A stretch of 33,881 nucleotides of DNA. Source: Thermoleophilia bacterium. Its GTDB lineage: Bacteria > Actinomycetota > Thermoleophilia > Gaiellales > Gaiellaceae. The notes below the pieces were generated by a model that did not search any database, was not told the origin of the DNA, and worked only from the letters and a program-made list of their open reading frames with translations. Made by a program: the position numbers and the translations under genes. The stretch is taken from contig JAICSH010000020.1 of the NCBI GenBank assembly GCA_025936995.1, positions 1-33,881 of the forward strand, in the 5' to 3' direction. Positions 15,519 through 21,795 of the stretch are shown here, one piece after another; the first letter of the stretch is position 1, and every line of letters starts with the position of its first letter.

Positions 15519-16226
15519 ATGCTCCCGCTCCGAGACAGCGTCCCGACGCGGACGATGCCCTTCGTCACCGTCGGCCTGATCGTCGCGAACTTCCTCGTCT
15601 GGTTCTGGGAGCTGAGTCGGCCCGGCGTGAACGTGCACGTCTTCCGGGACGGCTTCTACCCGTGCGCCCTCCACGGGCCGTGCTCCGCCGGCGTCCACCC
15701 GCTGCCGTGGTGGGAGGGCGTGTTCACCGGCATGTTCATGCATGCGAGCTGGGAGCACATCCTCGGCAACATGCTGTTCTTCTGGATCTTCGGCAACAAC
15801 GTCGAGGACGCCCTCGGCCATGTCCGGTTCCTGATCTGGTACCTCGCGGCCGGAGTCGCGGCGATGGCGGTGCAGAGCTTCGTCACGCTGGAGTTCGCCG
15901 GGGTGCGCTCCGCGAGCATCCCGAACATCGGCGCGAGCGGCGCGATCGCGGGCGTCCTCGGCACCTACTTCGTCCTTCTCCCTCGCGCGCGCGTGCTGAC
16001 CCTGATCTTCTTCGGGATCATCCTCATCCGGGAGATCCCCGCCTTCTGGTTCCTCGGGATCTGGATCGCGTTGCAGGCGTGGACCGGCGGCCTCTCGCTG
16101 GTGCATCCGGAGGCGGGAGGCGGCGTCGCATTCTTCGCCCACATCGGCGGCTTCGCGTTCGGGCTGGCGACGGGACTCGCCCTTGTTCTCGCCCGAGGAC
16201 GACCACGCGCGCAGTACCTCCGGTAA
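15519..16226 (+). CDS. Rhomboid-family intramembrane serine protease
   Basis: 235 aa with about six or seven transmembrane helices. The catalytic dyad is visible: S140 in NIGASGAIAGVLG (GASG motif) and H208 in FFAHIGGFAFG. The conserved H75 to N84 stretch in GMFMHASWEHILGNMLFFWIFG is the oxyanion-stabilising HxxxxHxxxN block. A loop with two cysteines (C49, C55) lies between helix 1 and the catalytic core (CALHGPC) and may be disulfide-bonded or metal-bound. It cleaves membrane proteins within the bilayer; the substrate is unknown. It follows the M3-like peptidase gene by 18 bases. Confidence 0.95.
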   Translation: MLPLRDSVPTRTMPFVTVGLIVANFLVWFWELSRPGVNVHVFRDGFYPCALHGPCSAGVHPLPWWEGVFTGMFMHASWEHILGNMLFFWIFGNNVEDALGHVRFLIWYLAAGVAAMAVQSFVTLEFAGVRSASIPNIGASGAIAGVLGTYFVLLPRARVLTLIFFGIILIREIPAFWFLGIWIALQAWTGGLSLVHPEAGGGVAFFAHIGGFAFGLATGLALVLARGRPRAQYLR

Positions 16227-16278
16227 CGCTGAGGATTCGGGCGGAATGTCGCGGGCATGCCGTCCGTTGAGTACCGAC

Positions 16279-16521
16279 ATGCGAACCCTCGAAGAGATCC
16301 ACGAGGAGATCGAGCGCCTGAGCGAGGAGCGAACCGCGCTCTGGCACCGGCTCTCCGCCCATCATGACCAGGACGTTCGGGCCGAGATCCACGAGATCGA
16401 CGCCCAGCTCGACCGTCTCTGGGACGAGCACCGCGCCGTCCGTGCCCGGCTCCGCTTCGGCGACCGTGACAAGATCGTCGCCCGAGCACGAGTCGAGGAA
16501 CGGCTCGAGCGCGCTGCGTAA
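16279..16521 (+). CDS. DUF2630-family small protein
   Basis: 80 aa, highly charged, almost wholly alpha-helical. It matches the DUF2630 pattern as I know it: short N-terminal helix (EEIHEEIERLSEER), then RLSAHHDQDVRAEIHEIDAQLDRLWDEHRAVRARLRFG ending in a basic tail. The family is small, cytoplasmic and of unknown function, found in Actinobacteria. A two-helix hairpin is likely. The start ATG 16279 has no clear ribosome site. A possible longer reading from 16183 overlaps the rhomboid gene and is not preferred. Confidence 0.75.
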   Translation: MRTLEEIHEEIERLSEERTALWHRLSAHHDQDVRAEIHEIDAQLDRLWDEHRAVRARLRFGDRDKIVARARVEERLERAA

Positions 16522-16544
16522 CAGCTCCAGGCCGGAACGCGCTC

Positions 16545-16550
16545 TACACT
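16545..16550 (+). promoter_or_regulatory. -10 box of the tRNA-Ala promoter
   Basis: TACACT located 11 bases before the first base of the tRNA, so transcription would start about five bases before the mature end. The -35 region is weak. Confidence 0.5.
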
Positions 16551-16561
16551 GAAGCCCTCTC

Positions 16562-16637
16562 GGGGCGTTAGCTCAGCTGGGAGAGCGCCGGCTTTGCAAG
16601 CCGGAGGTCACCGGTTCGATCCCGGTACGCTCCACCA
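16562..16637 (+). tRNA. tRNA-Ala (anticodon TGC)
   Basis: 76 bases, with encoded CCA at 16635-16637. The acceptor arm GGGGCGT pairs with ACGCTCC, including the G3-U70 pair that identifies alanine tRNAs. The anticodon arm CCGGC/GCCGG encloses TTTGCAA with anticodon TGC at 16595-16597. The T-arm contains GGTTCGATCC. This anticodon reads GCA and by wobble other alanine codons. It lies between the DUF2630 gene and the terminator. Confidence 0.97.
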
Positions 16638-16641
16638 CCCA

Positions 16642-16676
16642 CGAAGGCCCCTGGCTGTCCGGGGGCTTTCGTCTTT
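16642..16676 (+). terminator. Rho-independent terminator after tRNA-Ala
   Basis: CGAAGGCCCC (16642-16651) pairs with GGGGGCTTTCG (16661-16671), a 10-bp stem with one G-U pair, followed by TCTTT. The convergent GNAT gene ends at 16685 and could use the same hairpin in the other direction. Confidence 0.75.
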
Positions 16677-16684
16677 CCGTGGGC

Positions 16685-17146
16685 CTATCCGGTGCGACGG
16701 GCGAAGAACAGGCCCTTCTCGACCTCGCCCTTCTGCACGAACCCGAGGCGACGGGCCAGCCGCAGCGACCTGACGTTCTCCGGATCGATCACAAGCGTCG
16801 CCGCCGTGTGCCCGGTGTCGCGCTCCAGGTGCAGGAGCAGTAGCTCCACGGCTCGCGACGCGTAGCCCTTCCCGCGCGCCGCCGGGAAGAGGTAGTAGCC
16901 GACGTTGACCTCGCCGGACCGGAGCCAGTCCTGCTCGACGTCGTAGTCGACCCAGCCGATCAGCTCGTCGCCGAGCCAGATGCAGGCGACCGGGTTCGGG
17001 GTCTCTGCTCCCGGGCCGAGCCACTTGAAGAACTCGCCGTCCCTTCCCTCGACGAGCACCCGTGCGTCGCCGGGGCGCGGTGGCCGCAGCGTGATCACGC
17101 CGTCGGTCGAGATCTGCAGCTCGGGCTCGCCCACCGGCGCCATCAT
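16685..17146 (-). CDS. GNAT-family acetyltransferase (RimJ/RimL-like)
   Basis: 153 aa. It has VNVGYYLFPAARGKGYASRAVELLLLHL, the acetyl-CoA loop of RimJ/RimL-type enzymes, and TLVIDPENVRSLRLARRLGFVQKGEVE, the typical NxxSxxLxxxLGF motif. The start is the first of two tandem ATG codons (17146 or 17143), with AAGG a few bases upstream. The -10 box TACCGT is nine bases before it and overlaps the -10 box of the divergent, frameshifted GNAT. Substrate unknown; ribosomal or small-molecule targets are both possible. Confidence 0.9.
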   Translation of the reverse strand: MMAPVGEPELQISTDGVITLRPPRPGDARVLVEGRDGEFFKWLGPGAETPNPVACIWLGDELIGWVDYDVEQDWLRSGEVNVGYYLFPAARGKGYASRAVELLLLHLERDTGHTAATLVIDPENVRSLRLARRLGFVQKGEVEKGLFFARRTG

Positions 17147-17155
17147 CGCCTTGGC

Positions 17156-17165
17156 ACGGTACGGT
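17156..17165. promoter_or_regulatory. Overlapping divergent -10 boxes between two GNAT genes
   Basis: ACGGTACGGT. The reverse strand reads TACCGT (17161-17156), nine bases before the ATG at 17146. The forward strand reads TACGGT (17160-17165), exactly six bases before the GTG at 17172. Only 25 bases separate the coding regions. Confidence 0.5.
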
Positions 17166-17171
17166 CGCGCC

Positions 17172-17595
17172 GTGGCGGTGACGCTTCGCGAGACAGCGTT
17201 CGAGCAGCGCGAGACGGTCCGCCGCCTGCTCGCCGACTATCTGTTCGAGTTCGACCGGCGGACGGAGCCGTACCCCTACTTCGACGCCTACTGGGAGGAG
17301 CCCGACCGGCTCCCCTTCCTCATCGAGGCTGACGAGGATCTCGTCGGCCTGTGCCTGATCCGCGTGCGGGGCGGCGGTTGGGAGATCGCGGAGTTCACCG
17401 TCGTCCCCGAGCGGCCGCGGCCGCGTCGGCCTCGCGGCCGTCGAGGCGCTCGCCGAGCTCGCTCGCGCCGCCGGCGCGACTCATCTCAGCGCGAAAGTCC
17501 ACCCCGACAACCGCAGGGCATTGCCGTTCTGGCTGGCGGCCGGATTCGCCGAGATCGGCACGCCAGGGCCGATCGTCACGCGGCGCGAGCTGTAG
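17172..17595 (+). pseudogene. Frameshifted GNAT acetyltransferase
   Basis: The GTG at 17172 opens a frame reading VAVTLRETAFEQRETVRRLL and continues with GNAT-like sequence to GGWEIAEFTVVPE (up to about 17410). From there the frame turns into arginine-rich nonsense running to 17639. One base further on, a different frame gives the exact continuation expected of a GNAT: GRVGLAAVEALAELARAAG, then KVHPDNRRALPFWLAAGFAEIG, with a stop at 17593-17595. The break lies in the GC-repeat GCGGCCGCGGCCGCG (about 17411-17425), where one extra base or two missing bases would explain it. This is either a young pseudogene or a sequencing/assembly error. The -10 box six bases before the GTG looks functional. 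Confidence 0.7.
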
Positions 17596-17635
17596 GCGGT
17601 TGCCACCAGCCGGAATCGAAGCGACACTTCCCAAT

Positions 17636-18181
17636 GTGAGCGACGGGTTGGACATGCGCGGCCGCTACGAGCAGGCGCTCGCGGAGGTCGAGGAGATGAA
17701 GCGGACGCTCCGCGAGCACGCGCAGCGCGTCGCCGCGCGCGAGAAGGAGCTCGAGGAGCTCCGGCTCGAGGTCGCGGGCCGCCAGGGCCGGAGACGGCCC
17801 GTCACGCCTGTCGGGCCCGATCGCTCGGACGAGCTGGCCCGCGCCATCGCGGAGGCGGAGAAGCGAGAACGCGAGGCGGTACAGGAGCTCGCGCTCGCCA
17901 AGGCAGAGCGGGAGCGGCTCGACGAGCGGGAGCAGTCGATCCGGAAGGTCGAGCGCGAGCTCGCGGGCTTGCGCGTCGAGCTCGAGGAGGAGCGCGCGCG
18001 ACTGGGCGAGCCGTCTCCGAGCGGGCCGGGGCCGGCAGGCGAGCCGGAGCCCGAACAGGAGCCTCCGCCGCCGACCCCGTTGCCGCAGCCACCTGCCGAG
18101 CCGGATCTCGACCCGGCGGCGGGCTCGAAGCCGAGGCGCAACAGCATGCTGGCCGACCAGCAGCTCCGCAAGCGCGGCTAG
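17636..18181 (+). CDS. Coiled-coil protein with proline-rich tail, function unknown
   Basis: 181 aa. Residues about 5-130 are heptad-rich, glutamate/arginine/leucine-rich coiled coil (ALAEVEEMKRTLREHAQRVA, then ERERLDEREQSIRKVERELAGL). Residues about 131-165 are proline-rich (EPEPEQEPPPPTPLPQPP). The end is basic, PRRNSMLADQQLRKRG. No membrane segment or signal peptide is seen, so a cytoplasmic structural or scaffold role is possible. Start is GTG 17636 or ATG 17654; the ATG would lose six residues. It lies between the frameshifted GNAT and the ABC exporter genes, which may be transcribed separately. I recognise no family. Confidence 0.7.
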   Translation: MSDGLDMRGRYEQALAEVEEMKRTLREHAQRVAAREKELEELRLEVAGRQGRRRPVTPVGPDRSDELARAIAEAEKREREAVQELALAKAERERLDEREQSIRKVERELAGLRVELEEERARLGEPSPSGPGPAGEPEPEQEPPPPTPLPQPPAEPDLDPAAGSKPRRNSMLADQQLRKRG

Positions 18182-18262
18182 AGCTACCGCCTGCCGCGCT
18201 GGTATCGTCGTCAGTCCACTCGTGGCGGCGGGCAAGGGGCCTGCGGCTGCGGGTGCTTCGTC

Positions 18263-20041
18263 TTGTCCACGTACGCGAACTCCGTCGACCCGCCCGACCT
18301 CGGCATGCTGCCGACCTTCCGACGCCTGCTTCGGCTCTGGCGGGAGCAGTGGAAGCTCGGCGTCTTCGGGCTCTCGTGCTCGCTCGTCTACACGCTGATC
18401 TCGATCACGATCCCGATCCTCATCCAGCACGCGATCGACAACTCGATCGACACGAGCCACCACCAGCACCGGCAGGCGCTCTGGCCCTATCTCGCGATCA
18501 TCGTCGGCCTCGCCACGGCGCGCGCCGTGATCGCCTTCAACCGACGCTTCGCGACCGCGCGGATCGGCGTCCGGATCGAGGCCCGCATGCGCGAGCTTCT
18601 CTACCAGGCCTATCTGCGCTACCCGCGCGCCTTCTACGACCGCCACGCGACGGGGCAGGTCCTTTCGCGCGCGACGAACGACCTCTACCCGATCCGCTAC
18701 TTCATCGGCTGGGGGCTCGTGCAGGGGATGCAGAGCGTGATGATGATCATCGGGGCTGGGATCGTCCTCGTGCTCGTCGACCCGCGGCTGACGCTCTACG
18801 CGGCCGTGTCGCTGCCCCCGATCGGGATCGTCGCCAATCGCTTCGGACATCTCGTCTCGCCGATCTCGCGCCAGGTGCAGGCGCGGAAAGGCGACGTGAC
18901 CGAGGCCGCGGACGAGGCGGTCGTCGGAATCGAGATGGTGCAAGCCTTCGGCCGCGAGGACGACGTGAGCGGGCGCTTCGGCGACCGCGCCGAGGGGGTC
19001 CGCGCCGCGGCGCTTCGCCAGGCGGGCGTCGAGGCGCAGCACGTACCCGGCCTCTACTACCTCCCGGCCCTCTCGATCGCGGCGGTCGTCTTCTTCGGCG
19101 GCCGCGCCGTGATCCACGGGGACATCACGATCGGCGAGTTCGTCCTCTTCGAGACGCTGCTCCTCCAGCTCGTCTGGCCGCTCGAGGCGATCGGCTGGAT
19201 CCTCGACCTGGCGCAGCGGGCGCTCGCCTCGGCCGGCCGCAGCTTCGGCTGGCTCGATGGGATCGAGCCGCTGCCCGAGCCGGCGAACCCGCGCCACCTC
19301 CCGGCGGGGCCGCTCGGCGTGCGCTTCGAGCGGGTGAGCTTCGCGTACGGCGGCGAGGTGGACGTCCTGCACGACCTCGACCTCGTGGTCGAGCCGGGCG
19401 AGATCGTGGCGGTCTGCGGCCCGACCGGCTCGGGCAAGACGTCGCTGCTCAACCTCCTCCCCCGCTTCTACGACCCGACCGGCGGTCAGGTGCTCGTCGG
19501 AGGCGTGGACACGCGCGACGTCCCGATCGCCGAGCTGCGCCGGGACGTCGCTCTCGTCACGCAGCGGCCGGTGCTCTTCTCGGTGCCGCTGCGCGAGAAC
19601 CTCACCGCCGGTCGCGAGGACGCCGACTGGGACGAGGTGCTCGCCGCCTGCGAGGCGGCCGGCGTCAGCGCGTTTGGCCCGAACCTCCCCGACGGCTACG
19701 ACACGCTGATCGGCGAGCGCGGCATCAACCTCTCCGGCGGCCAGCGCCAGCGCGTCGCCCTCGCGCGCGCTCTCGTCGCGGGTGCGCGCGTCATCGTGCT
19801 CGACGATCCCCTGTCGGCTGTGGACACGCTGACCGAGCGCCGGCTCGTCACACGGCTCCGGCCGGCTCTCGAGGGCCGCACGGTTCTCGTCGCCACCCAG
19901 CGCCTTTCGACGGTCGCCCTCGCAGACCGGGCCGTGGTGCTGCTCGACGGGCGGATCGTGGAGTCGGGGCCGCCGGCCGACCTGCTGCGAGCGGGCGGCG
20001 AGTTCGCGACGCTCTTCGGAGACGAGGTGATCGCGGCTTGA
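18263..20041 (+). CDS. ABC exporter subunit A (TMD-NBD half transporter with degenerate ATP site)
   Basis: 592 aa. Residues about 30-330 form a six-helix ABC exporter membrane domain; about 350-592 form the ATPase. The Walker A motif GPTGSGKTS is near 386, Q434 is the Q-loop (TQRP), and LSGGQRQR is near 490. Walker B ends in D514-D515 (VLDDPLSAVD), with aspartate in place of the catalytic glutamate. The switch residue is Q546 (ATQRLSTV) instead of histidine. This matches the non-hydrolysing site of heterodimeric exporters such as TM287/288 and BmrCD. TTG at 18263 is the start used here; ATG at 18305 is possible. Its stop overlaps the partner's TTG by three bases. Substrate unknown; multidrug or lipid export are typical. 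Confidence 0.92.
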   Translation: MSTYANSVDPPDLGMLPTFRRLLRLWREQWKLGVFGLSCSLVYTLISITIPILIQHAIDNSIDTSHHQHRQALWPYLAIIVGLATARAVIAFNRRFATARIGVRIEARMRELLYQAYLRYPRAFYDRHATGQVLSRATNDLYPIRYFIGWGLVQGMQSVMMIIGAGIVLVLVDPRLTLYAAVSLPPIGIVANRFGHLVSPISRQVQARKGDVTEAADEAVVGIEMVQAFGREDDVSGRFGDRAEGVRAAALRQAGVEAQHVPGLYYLPALSIAAVVFFGGRAVIHGDITIGEFVLFETLLLQLVWPLEAIGWILDLAQRALASAGRSFGWLDGIEPLPEPANPRHLPAGPLGVRFERVSFAYGGEVDVLHDLDLVVEPGEIVAVCGPTGSGKTSLLNLLPRFYDPTGGQVLVGGVDTRDVPIAELRRDVALVTQRPVLFSVPLRENLTAGREDADWDEVLAACEAAGVSAFGPNLPDGYDTLIGERGINLSGGQRQRVALARALVAGARVIVLDDPLSAVDTLTERRLVTRLRPALEGRTVLVATQRLSTVALADRAVVLLDGRIVESGPPADLLRAGGEFATLFGDEVIAA

Positions 20042-21795
20042 GACGCCTCTGGAAGTACATGGAGGGCCGCAAGCTCGCGGCTGCGCTGATGCTGCTCGTC
20101 GGCGCCGGCAATGCCGCCGCGCAGACCGGCGGCTGGCTGCTCGTCCGAAACGCGATCGACAAGGGCATCCTCGCCCGCGACACCCACGGGGCCATCGTTG
20201 GCGACGTGCACCACCTGACGATCGTCGTCGGCATCTATCTCGGCGTCGCCGCGGCGGGCTGGTGGCTCCAGGCGCGGCTCATCCGCGGCCTCGCGAAGAT
20301 CGGCCAGGCGGTGGTGATCGGCCTGCGGCGCGACCTCTTCGACCACCTGACCGGGCTCTCGCTCCGCTACTTCTCGCAGCAGAAGGCGGGCTGGATCATC
20401 GCGCGTCTCACGAGCGACGTGGACGCCGTCTCGGACGTCCTCTCGCAGGGAATGCCCACGCTCGTCTCCAATGTCATCCTGCTGCCGGCCGCGGTGACCG
20501 CCCTACTCATCGCCGACTGGCGCCTCGGACTCGTCTCGTTCGCGGTGCTGCCGCCCGCGCTGATCCTCTCCCGCTGGTTCCAGCGCGTCTCGCACGCGGC
20601 GAACGTCGAGCAGCGGAACCGGATCGCCGCGGTCACGGCGCAGATCGCGGAGTCGGTGGCGGGAATGGCGGTCGTGCAGGCGTTCAACCGCGAGCGTCGC
20701 TTCCAGGCCGAGTTCGACGCCCTGAACGAGGCGAACCGCGCTCAGTCCACGTACGTCCAGAAGATCTTCTCGAGCTTCTTCCCCTCGATCGAGTTCCTCG
20801 GCGTGCTCGCGACGGGGGCCGTGCTCTACGTCGGCTCCCACCTGTACCAGCACGACACGCTCACGATCGGAACGCTGATCACGGCGATCTACCTCCTGCA
20901 GCTCGTGTTCCAGCCGCTGCAGGAGCTCTCGGACGTCTACGGACAGCTCCAGTCGGCGGGGGCCGCGATGGTCAAGATCGCGAGCATCCTCGACGAGGAG
21001 TCGGAGATCGGCGACCGCCCCGGAGCGCAGCCGCTGCCGCGCCTCGAAGGCGACCTCGAGATCGACTCGGTCGTCTTCGCGTACGGCAAGGACCCGGTCC
21101 TGCACGGAGTCTCGTTCCATCTCGCGCCGGGCAGCTGCTTCGCGCTCGTCGGGGAATCGGGCCACGGCAAGTCGACGCTGGCGCGGCTCATCGGCCGGCA
21201 CTACGACCCGGACGAGGGAGCGGTGCGCGTCGACGGCCACGACCTGCGCGACGTCCAGCTCCGCTCCTACCGCCGCCAGCTCGGAGTCGTGCTCCAGGAT
21301 CCGTTCCTCTTCAGCGGCACGATCGCCACGAACATCCGCTTCGCCAAGCCGGACGCCACGGACGATGAGGTCGCGGCGGCGGCCGCCGCGGTCGGTGTCG
21401 ACCGGGTTGCGGCGCGGCTGTCGGGCGGTCTCGACCACGAGGTCCGCGAGGGCGGCGCGGGACTGTCCGCCGGCGAGCGGCAGCTGATCTCGATTGCGCG
21501 CGCCCTGCTCGCGGATCCGCGCATCCTCGTCCTCGACGAGGCGACGTCGAACATCGACCGGCCGACCGAGGTCCTGATCGAGCAGGCCCTCGACCGGCTC
21601 CTCAAGGGCCGCACCTCGATCATCATCGCCCACCGCCTCTCGACCGTTCGCCGCGCGGACGAGATCCTCGTCGTGGAGAACGGCCAGGTCATCCAGCGCG
21701 GCAGCGAGAAGGAGCTGCTCGCGGTCGACGGCCCGTTCCGCCGGCTCGCCCACACCCTCGAGGGCGGTGAGCCGGAGCTCGCAGCTGCGGGCTAG
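20038..21795 (+). CDS. ABC exporter subunit B (TMD-NBD half transporter, canonical ATP site)
   Basis: 585 aa, partner of the preceding gene. Six membrane helices span about 1-305 and the ATPase about 325-585. The Walker A motif is GESGHGKST near 373, Walker B is LDEATS with catalytic E501, and the switch histidine is H532 in IIAHRLST. The signature is LSAGERQ (about 476), with alanine replacing the first glycine of LSGGQ. That signature would sit over the partner's degenerate Walker site. Together the two genes give one competent and one degenerate site. The start TTG (20038) overlaps the upstream stop as TTGA. The end overlaps the convergent HD-GYP gene by four bases. Confidence 0.93.
   Translation: MRRLWKYMEGRKLAAALMLLVGAGNAAAQTGGWLLVRNAIDKGILARDTHGAIVGDVHHLTIVVGIYLGVAAAGWWLQARLIRGLAKIGQAVVIGLRRDLFDHLTGLSLRYFSQQKAGWIIARLTSDVDAVSDVLSQGMPTLVSNVILLPAAVTALLIADWRLGLVSFAVLPPALILSRWFQRVSHAANVEQRNRIAAVTAQIAESVAGMAVVQAFNRERRFQAEFDALNEANRAQSTYVQKIFSSFFPSIEFLGVLATGAVLYVGSHLYQHDTLTIGTLITAIYLLQLVFQPLQELSDVYGQLQSAGAAMVKIASILDEESEIGDRPGAQPLPRLEGDLEIDSVVFAYGKDPVLHGVSFHLAPGSCFALVGESGHGKSTLARLIGRHYDPDEGAVRVDGHDLRDVQLRSYRRQLGVVLQDPFLFSGTIATNIRFAKPDATDDEVAAAAAAVGVDRVAARLSGGLDHEVREGGAGLSAGERQLISIARALLADPRILVLDEATSNIDRPTEVLIEQALDRLLKGRTSIIIAHRLSTVRRADEILVVENGQVIQRGSEKELLAVDGPFRRLAHTLEGGEPELAAAG

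Noticed and set aside
17596-17632. tRNA T-arm-like string TTCGATTCCGGCTGGTGGC on the reverse strand
   Set aside because: The T-stem pairs at only four of five positions, there is no 5' half within reach, and no anticodon arm can be formed. Probably chance.
18253-21795. A single 1180-codon open frame across both ABC genes
   Set aside because: Its first half is an arginine/proline-rich shadow of subunit A in another frame. Only its end is the true subunit B. Both subunits are already accounted for by clear homology.
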